Below the pieces are notes generated by a model that made no database searches, had not been told where the DNA came from, and was given only the letters and a program-made list of their open reading frames with translations. The position numbers and the translations under genes were made by a program. A DNA stretch of 64,000 nucleotides from positions 3,410,001-3,474,000 of the forward strand of contig JAPFFF010000008.1 in NCBI GenBank assembly GCA_039105265.1, read 5' to 3'. Within the stretch, counting starts at the first letter, position 1; each line of letters starts with the position of its first letter. This DNA comes from Tritrichomonas musculus (lineage: Eukaryota; Parabasalia; Tritrichomonadida; Tritrichomonadidae). Shown here piece after piece: positions 49,451 to 58,807 of this stretch.

Positions 49451-51963
49451 CTAAGGAGATGATGACCCAAACCCAACATTGGCTGTTCCGTTTACGAAGC
49501 GTGTAGTAATTGATAATTCTTGAGTTATAATTTCGTTTGATAATATATTCTCTTTTTTTATATACAATGTCATATCTGGCAAGTCTTCTATTTTGGTATA
49601 TACGTCTAATGACGCCTGCATCTTGCTCGTAGCGAGCTCGAGCTCTTGCGAGAAACTTTGTTTGTACTCATCAAGATTTGTAAGCTTCGCGTATGATTCC
49701 AAAGCAGTTGTGAAAGCAGATTCATTAACCAAATATGTAGGTATTTCAGTTATGGCAGTTGATAATGCAAAGTTGTTAACAACGTAATCACGTAAAATAT
49801 TCACAGCGTTTTCAATTTCTTCACTACTAGCATACTTTAATAATTCTTTATTGAATTCCTCTGTTTTCAAATAATCGAATAAATCAGTTGTTTTAGCGTA
49901 TAGTTTCAATAATTCTTTCAATTCCTCAGTATTCAAGCTTGACCCTAAATTATTTCCGTTATTGCATTGACAGGAACCATTGGAACCCGGACACAAATGT
50001 GTACACGCATATTTCTTAATACATTCTATTATCAATTCATCAATTGTATTTACTTTTTTTATATTACCCGCTTGTTCTATCATGAACATTTTGGGAATAA
50101 TAAATGATAACAAACATAAACGAAGATTTCATACTAAACGAACTCATATAGTATAATACCACAAGCATTAAGTAAATTTGCTACAATGTTCACAAAGAAG
50201 TCATGGCATATAAGCTATATACACAAGAGAACATACAAAGACGAATTGTTGATGCTACTGAGTTCCAACAGCAATACATCGATGAAAACATAGACAAGCT
50301 ATCGAAAGCACAACTTGATGAAAACTGTAAGCAGATTATCGAAAATGCAAAAATAGCAAATAGTTATAATGATGGCAAAATCGACATCATTAAAATATGT
50401 CATCTTCTATTGTTTCAAGGACTGTATTGTTTTGATGAAGGGAATGGAAAAATTTAATGAAGACCTGAAAGCAATCTTTAAAGAAACAAAGACAGATATG
50501 TATGGTGTTCATGATTTTATATCTATCAGTGCTATTGGATACGGCTTTGCCAAAAAATATGGTTGTTTTGATGGAAGTTATGAACTACAAGATAAGTGTC
50601 AAGACTTCATACAACGAAGTGTCTCTGGTGGAAGAACAATGACAGCAGGTAATGAAAAGCAATACATCGAAGGAAAGAAACCGGACTTTGATGCAGTTAG
50701 CTTATATCCATCTGCAATGTATGTTATAAATGGTATTCCATTAGGAAGACCTAAAGTAATACCTCAAAGTACTACACACTCTGCATTTTGTACTATTATC
50801 TCGAAATCCATACAAGTACAACTTAATGTTATCTTCCATATCGAGTAATCTATTATAATAAGTCTGTGGTTTCATTAACTCTGCTATTAAGTAATTACCT
50901 AACTTCATTCGTAACTGTTTAGCTTCTTTTAACTCTTTTTGCAACTTAATACCTTCATCGTTAACGTTCTGTACCACGGCATCTACTTTCTTGTTATGGG
51001 ATTTAACAAACTTAATTGTTTCTCGGCTGCAATTTCTTTGAGATATAGTTGTTCTAGACATTTTCTCATTTCATCTAAAATAAAATAGATAGTTGAATGG
51101 AAAAATTTAATTGAAATGTTCCCTCTCTTAATTATTGATATATTCTTAACATTAATTACTCAGAATCTTGTTATCGAAGTATCTTCTAAGTTAAAGTTGT
51201 CTTGCTGTTCTAACATATTTATTGGAGCGAATCACATATTACCACTAGTGAAGTATGTTACAAGCTCATCTAATTCGAATCATTTAGTAATATTAGGTAC
51301 TAGTTCTTTCTCATACCATCTCTCACTTATTATCATTTCCTCATTAACTCTCTTGCAAGTCACTAATTGTAATTGAATGTTAAAGCTAAACAACTTTAAT
51401 ATATTTTTTATGTAATGATCGGTAATGTTATATAAGTAGAATCCATTAACTTTTCCAGTAACATCGTTAATGATGAATGAGAATAAAGATATTTCATTGT
51501 CGAAATCTACTATAAGTAAGTTGTGTTCCAATTTGTTTAATACTGATTTCCATTGCCCTTTAAGGGAATTACAATATATTAAATCCGGTAGTAATCCGAT
51601 ATATCGTTCATATTAATACATTTGGTAAGATTATATAACTTTGTCTCTGGATTTGCATTATTGCGTTGCAAATGCATTAAGGGTACTGTTATAGATGGTC
51701 CAATAAGGCATTTATTACTAATTTCTCTCTTTGTGAGAAAATCTAGTAAGGGCAATTCCATTTCATTTCCAGTAAAAAAGTTGATGATTATCATATTCAT
51801 TGGTATCAAAAGACTTATTTTACTCGTCCATAAGCTAGCTAACCAATTAATTAACTCCGATTTATTTATTGAGAATGTTTTGAAACAACTTGAATTAATG
51901 ACAAATGTAAAAGATGTGTTAATCTTTTACATAATCAAGTTCTCTGCGATTTCGGGCTCCTAG
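49451..51963. mobile_element. Broken Polinton/Maverick fragment
   Basis: Fossil of a Polinton-type element. Parts seen: on the plus strand, a fragment of protein-primed family B DNA polymerase (about 50203-50848) with the DFDAVSLYPSAM motif; on the minus strand, a stalk- or fibre-like frame (49451-50113), a short coiled-coil frame (50741-51061), and further coding-like pieces at 51280-51809 that may derive from structural genes. It is clearly broken, with many breaks, and most of the expected gene set (integrase, ATPase, protease, full capsid genes) is absent. No long terminal inverted repeats were found. Probably old but not ancient, since motifs remain readable. Element type rests mainly on the polymerase fragment. 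Confidence 0.7.
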
Positions 51964-52272
51964 GGAGTAGATATGTTAAATGGTGCTACGTACTGACGTA
52001 TTCCGCACCTCTTTAACAATTCCATATACACCAACAATGGAGCTTCAGGAATTAGTTTGTAAACAATAGCTCTACATATAGTAATTCTATGATATATCGT
52101 CATGTAACCACATAGAAACACTATTTTAGAAATCTATATAACGATAATAAAATTGTTTTATTTACATTATAAATATAATATGTATACAGAAATTTTTATT
52201 ACAATTGGTTAGTTTAACTCTCTCATCAATTTCATTGATATTCATAATCTATTTTTTATTATGATCACAATA
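51964..52272. other. AT-rich spacer
   Basis: About 310 bp between the Polinton fragment and mariner debris; no feature recognised. Confidence 0.45.
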
Positions 52273-52990
52273 AAAGCGAAATTAAGATTCTTCTCCAGTT
52301 ATAATATATTGGAAATGATCATGCTTTAAAATTTAAAGTTTTTGGAGCACAATCTTTGCTATTGAAACTCTTAACTTTTTGTTATAATCATCAAATTTAT
52401 GAGGTATCCATCTTAAAAAATAACTTTTGTAACTCGTTTCTATCAAACATCGAAAGACAGTAGCACCTCTGCTTCAAACTATAATGAAGAATTTCCATGA
52501 TAATAATTGATGCATTTCTTTGTTTGGAAAATGATCTTTGATTTCTTGCGGAATTAATGATATTATTCGTTTAAATTCTTTGGTTTCTCAGAAAAGTTTC
52601 CCTTCTTTGACAAATGCAAGTAGCTCTGGATTTGGACATAAAATTTCTATTCCAAATTGGCCTGTTTGCATATGTAATTTCTCATTTCTAGTTTTTGGCT
52701 TATACATACCGTGCAAAAATGAAACAGCTGATTCAATACAGCGTGGCGAAACTGATTATCGAATGAATATCTCTGAAGGATCGTAATTATCTTCAAGAGA
52801 AAGAAGCTTATTTTGAACTGCTAAATAATTATAGTATTATTTTCTTAAATTTTCTTGTTGTATGATACCTGCATCAAGTAATTTTCCACTTTTTGGACTT
52901 TGAGAAAATCAATTTCTTTTCCATTAACAATAGGAATTCTTCTTTTGATAGATTTATCTGCATATGCCTCACCTGATTTCCATTCAATTT
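52273..52990 (-). mobile_element. Mariner-like transposase debris
   Basis: On the minus strand, 52273-52465 reads TVFRCLIETSYKSYFLRWIP, then HKFDDYNKKLRVSIAKI, then HFQYIITGEES, which follows the mariner order TV...L....Y....RWVPH.L...Q...RV, ..F..I.TGDESW. Stops interrupt it (e.g. directly after TGEES). Between ~52490 and 52990 further coding-like minus-strand pieces (VSFLHGMYKPKTRNEKLHMQ; WKSGEAYADKSIKRRIPIVN) remain unidentified. The catalytic two-thirds are missing. Older and more diverged than the 25.2-26.2 kb mariner. Confidence 0.65.
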
Positions 52991-53234
52991 GATCAAAAAA
53001 AGATAGGTGCTCTAGCACCATGACGTGTAAACAAATACTAATTAATTTTGAGTTAGAATATTATTGCTTTTACTCTCTTCATTATTCTCAAAATATAATC
53101 ATACTCTTGCTTTTGTAATTATTTTTTGGTAAAAAAATTGAATAGTGGGAATATATTTGAATAGTGGAAAAAATATATCAAAAAGTTAAAATTTTTAAAT
53201 AGTAAAAAAACTTTTTCATAATATAATGTGATTT

Positions 53235-53400
53235 AACGTTAACTCGTTCGTTTTTTCAATGTTATCTGAACGTTGAGAGCTTTGTTGATGGTCGTTCATT
53301 TCGTTGACCTTAACGGGCTCAACGTCGTTGATCGTTGACTGTCAATGAACGAGACGTTATAAAATTCAACGAGCTCAACGTCAACGTTGGCCATCCCTGA
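53235..53400. repeat. AACGTT-rich patch
   Basis: About 165 bp made almost only of permuted AACG/GTTG/CGTT words (GTTAACTCGTTCG, AACGTTGAGAGC, CTCAACGTC and the like), GC-richer than the surroundings, directly beside the aminopeptidase pseudogene. It looks like the degenerate core of a repeat or the end of an unrecognised element. Confidence 0.6.
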
Positions 53401-53402
53401 TC

Positions 53403-54704
53403 CTAACTCTGAGAATAATGTCTGGAATCAGTTGAAAGTTTTGAAAAATTCTGTAAATCTGAAACCAAATAATAAAGTTTTGTTACCGAATTAAAAATAA
53501 CCTCAAGATTTTTACCTTCAAAGTTATCCTCTTCCTTGAACTCGTTCATTTTCTTCAGTATTTCTTTTGAGTACAAAACGTACATCAATGTCTCAAAATC
53601 ATTATTAACCGTAATCCAGTCGTATTCAATTTCAGTCAACTTTGTTTCCATCTCCATTACCTTGACTTTTTCTGTTTTAAATTGGTCGCCATTTCTGTAA
53701 GCCACAAAACATAGAAACTGGAAAAAGAACGTTGTTTGGATTCACCTGCGAAATTGACACTCCCTTGAATTTCCCTGTTTTTTTCATCATGGTCAATTTC
53801 TTTGACCATAACCACTGGGAAACTTGATTTTCTGAGCCAAGAATCGAAAAACTGTCTGAAATCTTGGCCTAGTTCGTTGTTGATGAAGGAAACGAATTCA
53901 TATATGTCGGTTGCCTTGTTTTTGAACTGAATCAGCCACTTCAAACAGACTTCGAAATTTTGATTCATCGAGATTTTATCAGAGAACATTTTGAGGACAA
54001 ACGAGCCTTTATTATAGACTAGAAAGGTAAACAACTCATCAAAACTGACAACTATCATTTCTTCTACGCTATTTTCAAAATACTGAAGACAGGATAGGGC
54101 CATTTTTCTTCTGAAAAAGTCTACTTTTTTATCTTCGTTTGGAAAATCAATGTAGATAAGGTAGTCGATGAATCTTGCAAAACCTTCGTTAAGCCAGAGT
54201 GAATTCCAGTATTTTATTGAGACAAGATCGCCAAACCATTGATGTGCTACTTCATGCATAATATATCTTTTGCATTCGTAGTTGATTTCTGATGGATACT
54301 CAAGCATAGTGATCAGTCCGTAGTTTTCCATAGCATTCATGTATCCTCGCGCCGAAATGAGCTGTAATTGAGGGAGATCGTAATTATCTTTGAAATGTTC
54401 TTCCATCCAATCGATTGAGAAAATAGCGCACTGTAGATATTCGGGGTCGATTTCTGTATTATATTTGGGGTCACTATCGTAGTAAAAAATGACGGGAATG
54501 CCTCGTTTTGTGTAACAAGATAAGTAATCAAACTTGCCAACACAGATACAAAGTAAATAACTGCAAATTGGCGGTGTTTTTAGAAAGGAAATTTCTTTTG
54601 ATTGCTTAGTTATTGTTACTTTCCTGTAAGCTGGCATATTAGAAAGTCCTGTATAAGGGCATATGTCGAGATAGCTGTTTTTCAACGGATGATTTAAATT
54701 GGAT
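53403..54704 (-). pseudogene. M1-family (gluzincin) aminopeptidase fragment
   Basis: The frame from ~54704 to 53660 covers the catalytic domain: YTGLSNMPAYRKV (family ..ALSNMP), the substrate motif YMNAMENYGL (NAMEN instead of GAMEN), the zinc site HEVAHQWFGDLVS with Glu in LWLNEGFA 18 residues after the second His. Then the frame is lost within FAGESKQRSF/FLCFVAYRNGD near 53720-53735, where a T run may have slipped, and continues in another frame to 53403. The ~150-residue N-terminal domain and the C-terminal helical domain are missing, and there is no usable ATG at the 5' end (an in-frame stop lies just upstream). An inactive, truncated relic of a zinc exopeptidase gene, or a broken assembly of one. 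Confidence 0.85.
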
Positions 54705-54939
54705 TTTTAGACATCAATATCTAGTATTGTATATTTATATAAATATTTAAATGTTATACAATAATATGCAATAAGTATATTATATATTTATTCTTTTATT
54801 TCAGAGGATATAAATATTTTAATAATTCAAAATTTAAGTGAAGTAAGTGTCCGCACCTCTGATTTCCCAATTATTATTTGGAAAAATATAAATAATAATA
54901 TTTAACAAACAAACAAAATTTTGTTATTAATTGAAGCCA

Positions 54940-55350
54940 TTATAAATAAAATGGCTTCTTGGTTTTACCTTTGATAACTTTTTGTACAGGAGAAACAATT
55001 ATTGGCTTAAAATTTGATGCTTTTTTTTTCTTCATATTAATCCACATGTTTCTCCTTTGAATTCTTTCTTTTTCGAATTGATCTTTTGGAATCATTAAGA
55101 TAACAAAATTATTTTGAACTTGATAATCTTTTAAGAGAGTATTTGGCTGTATTGATCCATGCTTTGTAACATAATGAAAAGGTTCTAGATCATACATTAA
55201 ATGCTCACCAATGCGCTTTTTGATCATTTCTAATGATTCCCATTGATTATATGGAATTGTAAAAGGGGGTGCACTAGGAGATCTAATAATCAAATTGCCT
55301 TCTGGCTTTAGACTTGGACCTCTTTTTGGTATATCTTCTTCATATTCCAT
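54940..55350 (-). CDS. Ubiquitin-fold (Ubl-like) domain protein, start uncertain
   Basis: From the first in-frame ATG (55348-55350) the product has 136 residues. Residues ~22-95 look like a ubiquitin-related fold: IIRSPSAPPFTIPYNQWESL, then EMIKKRIGEHL, YVTKHGSIQPNTLLKDYQVQ, then NNFVILMIPK. A basic C-terminal tail (MKKKKASNFKP..., ending KGKTKKPFYL) follows. The frame stays open ~60 codons upstream (to about 55533), encoding a Ser-rich stretch with no ATG. That stretch looks like real protein, so the true start may lie in an upstream exon, or the gene may have lost its start. Function unknown. Confidence 0.65.
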   Translation of the reverse strand: MEYEEDIPKRGPSLKPEGNLIIRSPSAPPFTIPYNQWESLEMIKKRIGEHLMYDLEPFHYVTKHGSIQPNTLLKDYQVQNNFVILMIPKDQFEKERIQRRNMWINMKKKKASNFKPIIVSPVQKVIKGKTKKPFYL

Positions 55351-55753
55351 TCCTAGAGTTGTAGGTTTAGAATTCGATAAAGCTTCATTAGCTTTGATAG
55401 AAAAAGACGACGAAGAAACTTTAGATGATGAAAGATCAAAAGATCTACTATCCGAAAAAAAAAGGTTACTGTTTGAATTACCACAACTTGACTTCGCTCT
55501 TAAGGATTTTTTGCTATTCAAATCAAAGATAATTTTAAATCATAAACTCATCTCAAATTACAAATAACGAACAAAATGTTCATTGAAAATAAGGCGGGAT
55601 GAATACAATTTAAATCAATTGATTATTCGATTCTCATATATGATATAACATGATTCACTTCAAATACTTAATTGTTCTAAAATTTCATTAAAACGTTGTA
55701 TCAATTTTTTGGGAGCATATTTGGTCTTGTAAAAAGCAGTTTTACAAATATTG

Positions 55754-56977
55754 ATGTCTATTCAAGCGTTTGGAGCAGGTCTCAATGATTTTCATCAACT
55801 AGGTGGTACAAGTGATGGCGTCATGAATGATAATCCAACAGTTATTAATCCAGTTCGATTTCAAATTGAAGCAAAAGAATTGAAGTGTGTATCAGCTGGA
55901 AAGGATCAATCAATCTTTGTTTTCAACAGTGGGAAAGTTATGGCTTTAGGGAATGATAGGAAGTTTCATATTGGGGGTGAAAATAGAACAGAATATTCAA
56001 CTCCAACTGAAGTCCATATTTCTAAAGAACGAATTACATGGGGTGCATGCGGCCATAATTACTCAGTTTATCTTACTTCTTCAGGACGAGTAATTTACTG
56101 CTCAGAATATTCAATAGGGAACAGGGCAATAATAGCTCATTCAAGCCCAGCTGTTTATATTTGTGCAGGAATGTCAGTTCCATGCTCGATTGATCGTGAT
56201 GGGGCTTTTTATATTTTTTCTAAAGATCCAACTCATCAACCAAAACGATATCAACTAGAAAAACCAGTGTTTGATATTGCCTCAGGAGTTGGATTTGTAC
56301 TTGCCTTAACTATTGATGGAATAGTTTACGGAAATGGTGTGCTAAATAATTATCAAGATTCTTTTGCACCCGTTGCTTCTCTTAGCAAATTTACGATTAC
56401 ACGTGTTTTTGCATTCAGTAATCATGCTTTGGCTCTAACCGAAAAAGGCAAACTTCGTGCATGGGGAAATAATACCCATGGACAGTTAGGAATGGGAATG
56501 ACAGAAAAAAACAATAAATTTGGAAAAGTTACAACCCTTCAAGATGTTCCAATATCTTTAGTCAGTTGTGGACGAGAGCATACAGTTTTTGTTACAGATG
56601 ATGGGAGATTAATGGGATGTGGAGCTAATAATTGCGGCCAATTAATGTTTGGACATAATTATTCCATGGTTTCAACACCCCAAATATCTACAGTTTTTAC
56701 AGAACATGTTTCTTTTATATCTGCAGGCTGTTATCATACATTAATTGTTACTGGATCATCACCTCCAAAGCATCCTGGCGCTGATGCCTTTGGATTATAC
56801 TCTCCACCACAAGAGGAGGAAGAATATGATCTCGACGAGGTATCATTACTTAGGAGAGAAAATGAACGCTTGAAAGATAAAGTTGTAACGTTGGAGCATG
56901 ATAAAGAACAACTTCAGGCTAAAGTTGCAACTTTAGAAAATAAAATTCGAGCTATTAAAAAGGCTTTAAAGTCTTAA
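55754..56977 (+). CDS. RCC1-repeat protein with C-terminal coiled coil
   Basis: 407 residues from ATG 55754. RCC1-type blades are recognisable: AFGAGLNDFHQLGGT, VMALGNDRKFHIGG, LRAWGNNTHGQLGMG, VSCGREHTVFVTDDGRLMGC, GANNCGQLMFG, ISAGCYHTLIVT. The order is that of a 6-7-bladed propeller. After an acidic linker (EEEEYDLDE) the last ~50 residues form a coiled coil (LRRENERLKDKVVTLEHDKE). Trichomonads have many such proteins. Whether it acts as a Ran-GEF is unknown, and the coiled coil suggests a scaffold or ciliary role rather than nuclear RCC1. Confidence 0.87.
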   Translation: MSIQAFGAGLNDFHQLGGTSDGVMNDNPTVINPVRFQIEAKELKCVSAGKDQSIFVFNSGKVMALGNDRKFHIGGENRTEYSTPTEVHISKERITWGACGHNYSVYLTSSGRVIYCSEYSIGNRAIIAHSSPAVYICAGMSVPCSIDRDGAFYIFSKDPTHQPKRYQLEKPVFDIASGVGFVLALTIDGIVYGNGVLNNYQDSFAPVASLSKFTITRVFAFSNHALALTEKGKLRAWGNNTHGQLGMGMTEKNNKFGKVTTLQDVPISLVSCGREHTVFVTDDGRLMGCGANNCGQLMFGHNYSMVSTPQISTVFTEHVSFISAGCYHTLIVTGSSPPKHPGADAFGLYSPPQEEEEYDLDEVSLLRRENERLKDKVVTLEHDKEQLQAKVATLENKIRAIKKALKS

Positions 56978-57179
56978 TGCTATTGCGAATTAATTTGATT
57001 ATAGTTTATTTATTATATGTTATGCATATTTATTTCTATCAGAAGATAGCAAAGTTTTTTTTTTTTTACTATTGTTGTTTCTCACTGTTTGTTTGAACCT
57101 TAAATAAATTAGAGTTTTATACCAATTTGAAATATTTCATTGATACCATTTAATTTTTTTCTATACTGTTCTGAATTTT

Positions 57180-57186
57180 TCATTTT
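57180..57186 (+). promoter_or_regulatory. Inr-like initiator TCATTTT
   Basis: TCA+1TTTTAG with the presumed +1 A at 57182 lies 22 nt before the ATG at 57204, in agreement with the trichomonad initiator consensus. Confidence 0.45.
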
Positions 57187-57203
57187 AGCTAAAATTCGAT
57201 ATT

Positions 57204-57809
57204 ATGTCAATCGTTTTAGATGATTTCGCTTCAAGACACTGGGATGATCCCAATTACACAGGTGCTAGAATTACAACTGTAAATAAAGTAGAATTTATAA
57301 ATCATGTTCGTTCATATATTTCAGAAAATGGTGGATTTAACTCCTGTAGTGTTGATGGCTATGCACCATTTTGTCGCCATGTTTTTATTCCGAACTTTAC
57401 TGATGCTCATGTAGATGCTATTGAAATTACCAACGAAATACTTCCGTTGATCAAAAGCGGCTATAGATCACGTAGACCAGATGAACTTGCTGTTCTTTGC
57501 CGTTGGATAGATGCAAAGGATGTTCCAGGTGGCGTTCCAAAAGCAGATTACCTTGATTTAATTTTTTATTCTAGAGAACAATTGAATAAAGAAGCACAAG
57601 CTATGAATTTGAAAGTACAGGATGGCGAATGGGACTGGGGGCTTATTTCTATTAAAGGACAAAAAGTTAATTATGAAACTCCAATGCAACCAATCACAGC
57701 AATGCGGAATGCTCTTGGAGTCGAATATGGTGGATCATCAGATCCAATTGATCCAGAAAAATACAAAAAATCTGTTGAATTTTGGGAACGTTTTATATCA
57801 ATTCAATAA
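57204..57809 (+). CDS. DUF3228 family protein
   Basis: 201 residues. The sequence follows the DUF3228 pattern throughout: GYAPFCRHVFIPNFTDA, GYRSRRPDELAVLCRWID, ADYLDLIFYSREQLNKEA, DWGLISIKGQ, PMQPITAMRNALGVEYGGSS and KYKKSVEFWERF. It appears full length with no extra domains, signal peptide or membrane helix. The family is widespread in bacteria and protists with no known biochemical role, and its patchy eukaryotic distribution hints at an old transfer. ATG at 57204, with an Inr-like box 22 nt upstream. Confidence 0.9.
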   Translation: MSIVLDDFASRHWDDPNYTGARITTVNKVEFINHVRSYISENGGFNSCSVDGYAPFCRHVFIPNFTDAHVDAIEITNEILPLIKSGYRSRRPDELAVLCRWIDAKDVPGGVPKADYLDLIFYSREQLNKEAQAMNLKVQDGEWDWGLISIKGQKVNYETPMQPITAMRNALGVEYGGSSDPIDPEKYKKSVEFWERFISIQ

Positions 57810-58059
57810 AATTTAATTTTCTTTTTTTTTCCCTCTTTTTTCTCTTACAGAATTAGCATCTCAAATAAAGAACAAAAATCTTTTATTAATTTATATCTGC
57901 ATTACTTCGGTAACAATCCAACGAAATCTTTATTCAGTTTTATTCAAACTGATGAATTTGGTTTATTATAATACAAAATATATATAAATTATATATTTGG
58001 TAAAAATTGAAATCAAAATGATACAAAATTAAAAAAATATAATAACAAAATGAAAGTCA

Positions 58060-58677
58060 TCAACTAAACAATACTTGATTAGGATCGAGAGTAACTTCTT
58101 CTTTTTCCTTTAAAAAAACTTTTGGAATAGCCTTTTGCTGTTTTGGAAAGCAGGTTTGGTAAACATTTTCTGAAACATTATAAGGGTGTATCATATTACA
58201 GTCAACTTGTGTGCAATTTGCAGAGCACATCATCTTTGAAAAACGTCCATGAGGCTTGAGGGATGCAAATATTTTTCTTCCTGCGTAAAATCTTCCATTA
58301 AAAGCTTTACAAGCGATGTATGCATCGCATACATCTGTATATGCAATAAACGCAGTGCCACAAAGATTAACAATTGGATTTTTAGCAATGATAATGTCAG
58401 AAACTTGACCATATTGGATTGCTTCGTAAAAAAGATCAACATAAACAGCATCGACATATTTTTGCTCAATTTTTTCTGTAATTTTTAGATCGACTTTTGG
58501 CAACAAGCGCTGAAATTGTGAAGGACTTGGAAAAATATTTTCAAGACAAACAGTTCGACAAAATGGGCATTCAACATGGTTTCTTGCGCAATATCTTCCA
58601 ACTTTACAGCTCATTGCACTTTGAAATGCATCACATTGGCATGGAAAATTTCTCTCTCTAAGGATAGTTTCAGTCAT
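58060..58677 (-). CDS. U2AF1: U2AF small subunit (U2AF35)
   Basis: 205 residues. First CCCH zinc finger C15-x8-C24-x5-C30-x3-H34, with RYCARNHVECP in place of RCSRLHNKPT. Then a UHM-type RRM (FYEAIQYGQVSDIIIAKN, GTAFIAYTDVCDAYIACKAF, FYAGRKIFASLKP), and a second CCCH-like element CSANCTQVDCNMIHP. It lacks the RS tail of animal U2AF35 and ends with a short acidic/hydrophobic segment. Expected role: recognition of the 3' splice-site AG together with U2AF65. Its presence shows that the organism retains spliceosomal introns although the genes here are intronless. ATG at 58675-58677, immediately preceded by TTCATA. Confidence 0.92.
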   Translation of the reverse strand: MTETILRERNFPCQCDAFQSAMSCKVGRYCARNHVECPFCRTVCLENIFPSPSQFQRLLPKVDLKITEKIEQKYVDAVYVDLFYEAIQYGQVSDIIIAKNPIVNLCGTAFIAYTDVCDAYIACKAFNGRFYAGRKIFASLKPHGRFSKMMCSANCTQVDCNMIHPYNVSENVYQTCFPKQQKAIPKVFLKEKEEVTLDPNQVLFS

Positions 58678-58807
58678 TATGAATTAAATTTTTAAAAGAG
58701 ATTGACCATTTATTAAAAGAAAAAGCTATATAAAAAAATATAAGCAAATCAATTAAATCTAGATTTAATATATAAAGTATAAGCTTAATAATAAATGAAT
58801 CAAACAT

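Noticed and set aside
52538-52786. Plus-strand 82-residue frame
   Set aside because: Antisense to minus-strand coding debris; no motif of its own.
57181-57195. TTTTCATTTTAG before the DUF3228 start as a 3' splice site
   Set aside because: No matching GTATGT-type donor or ACTAAC branch sequence upstream; an initiator box explains it better.
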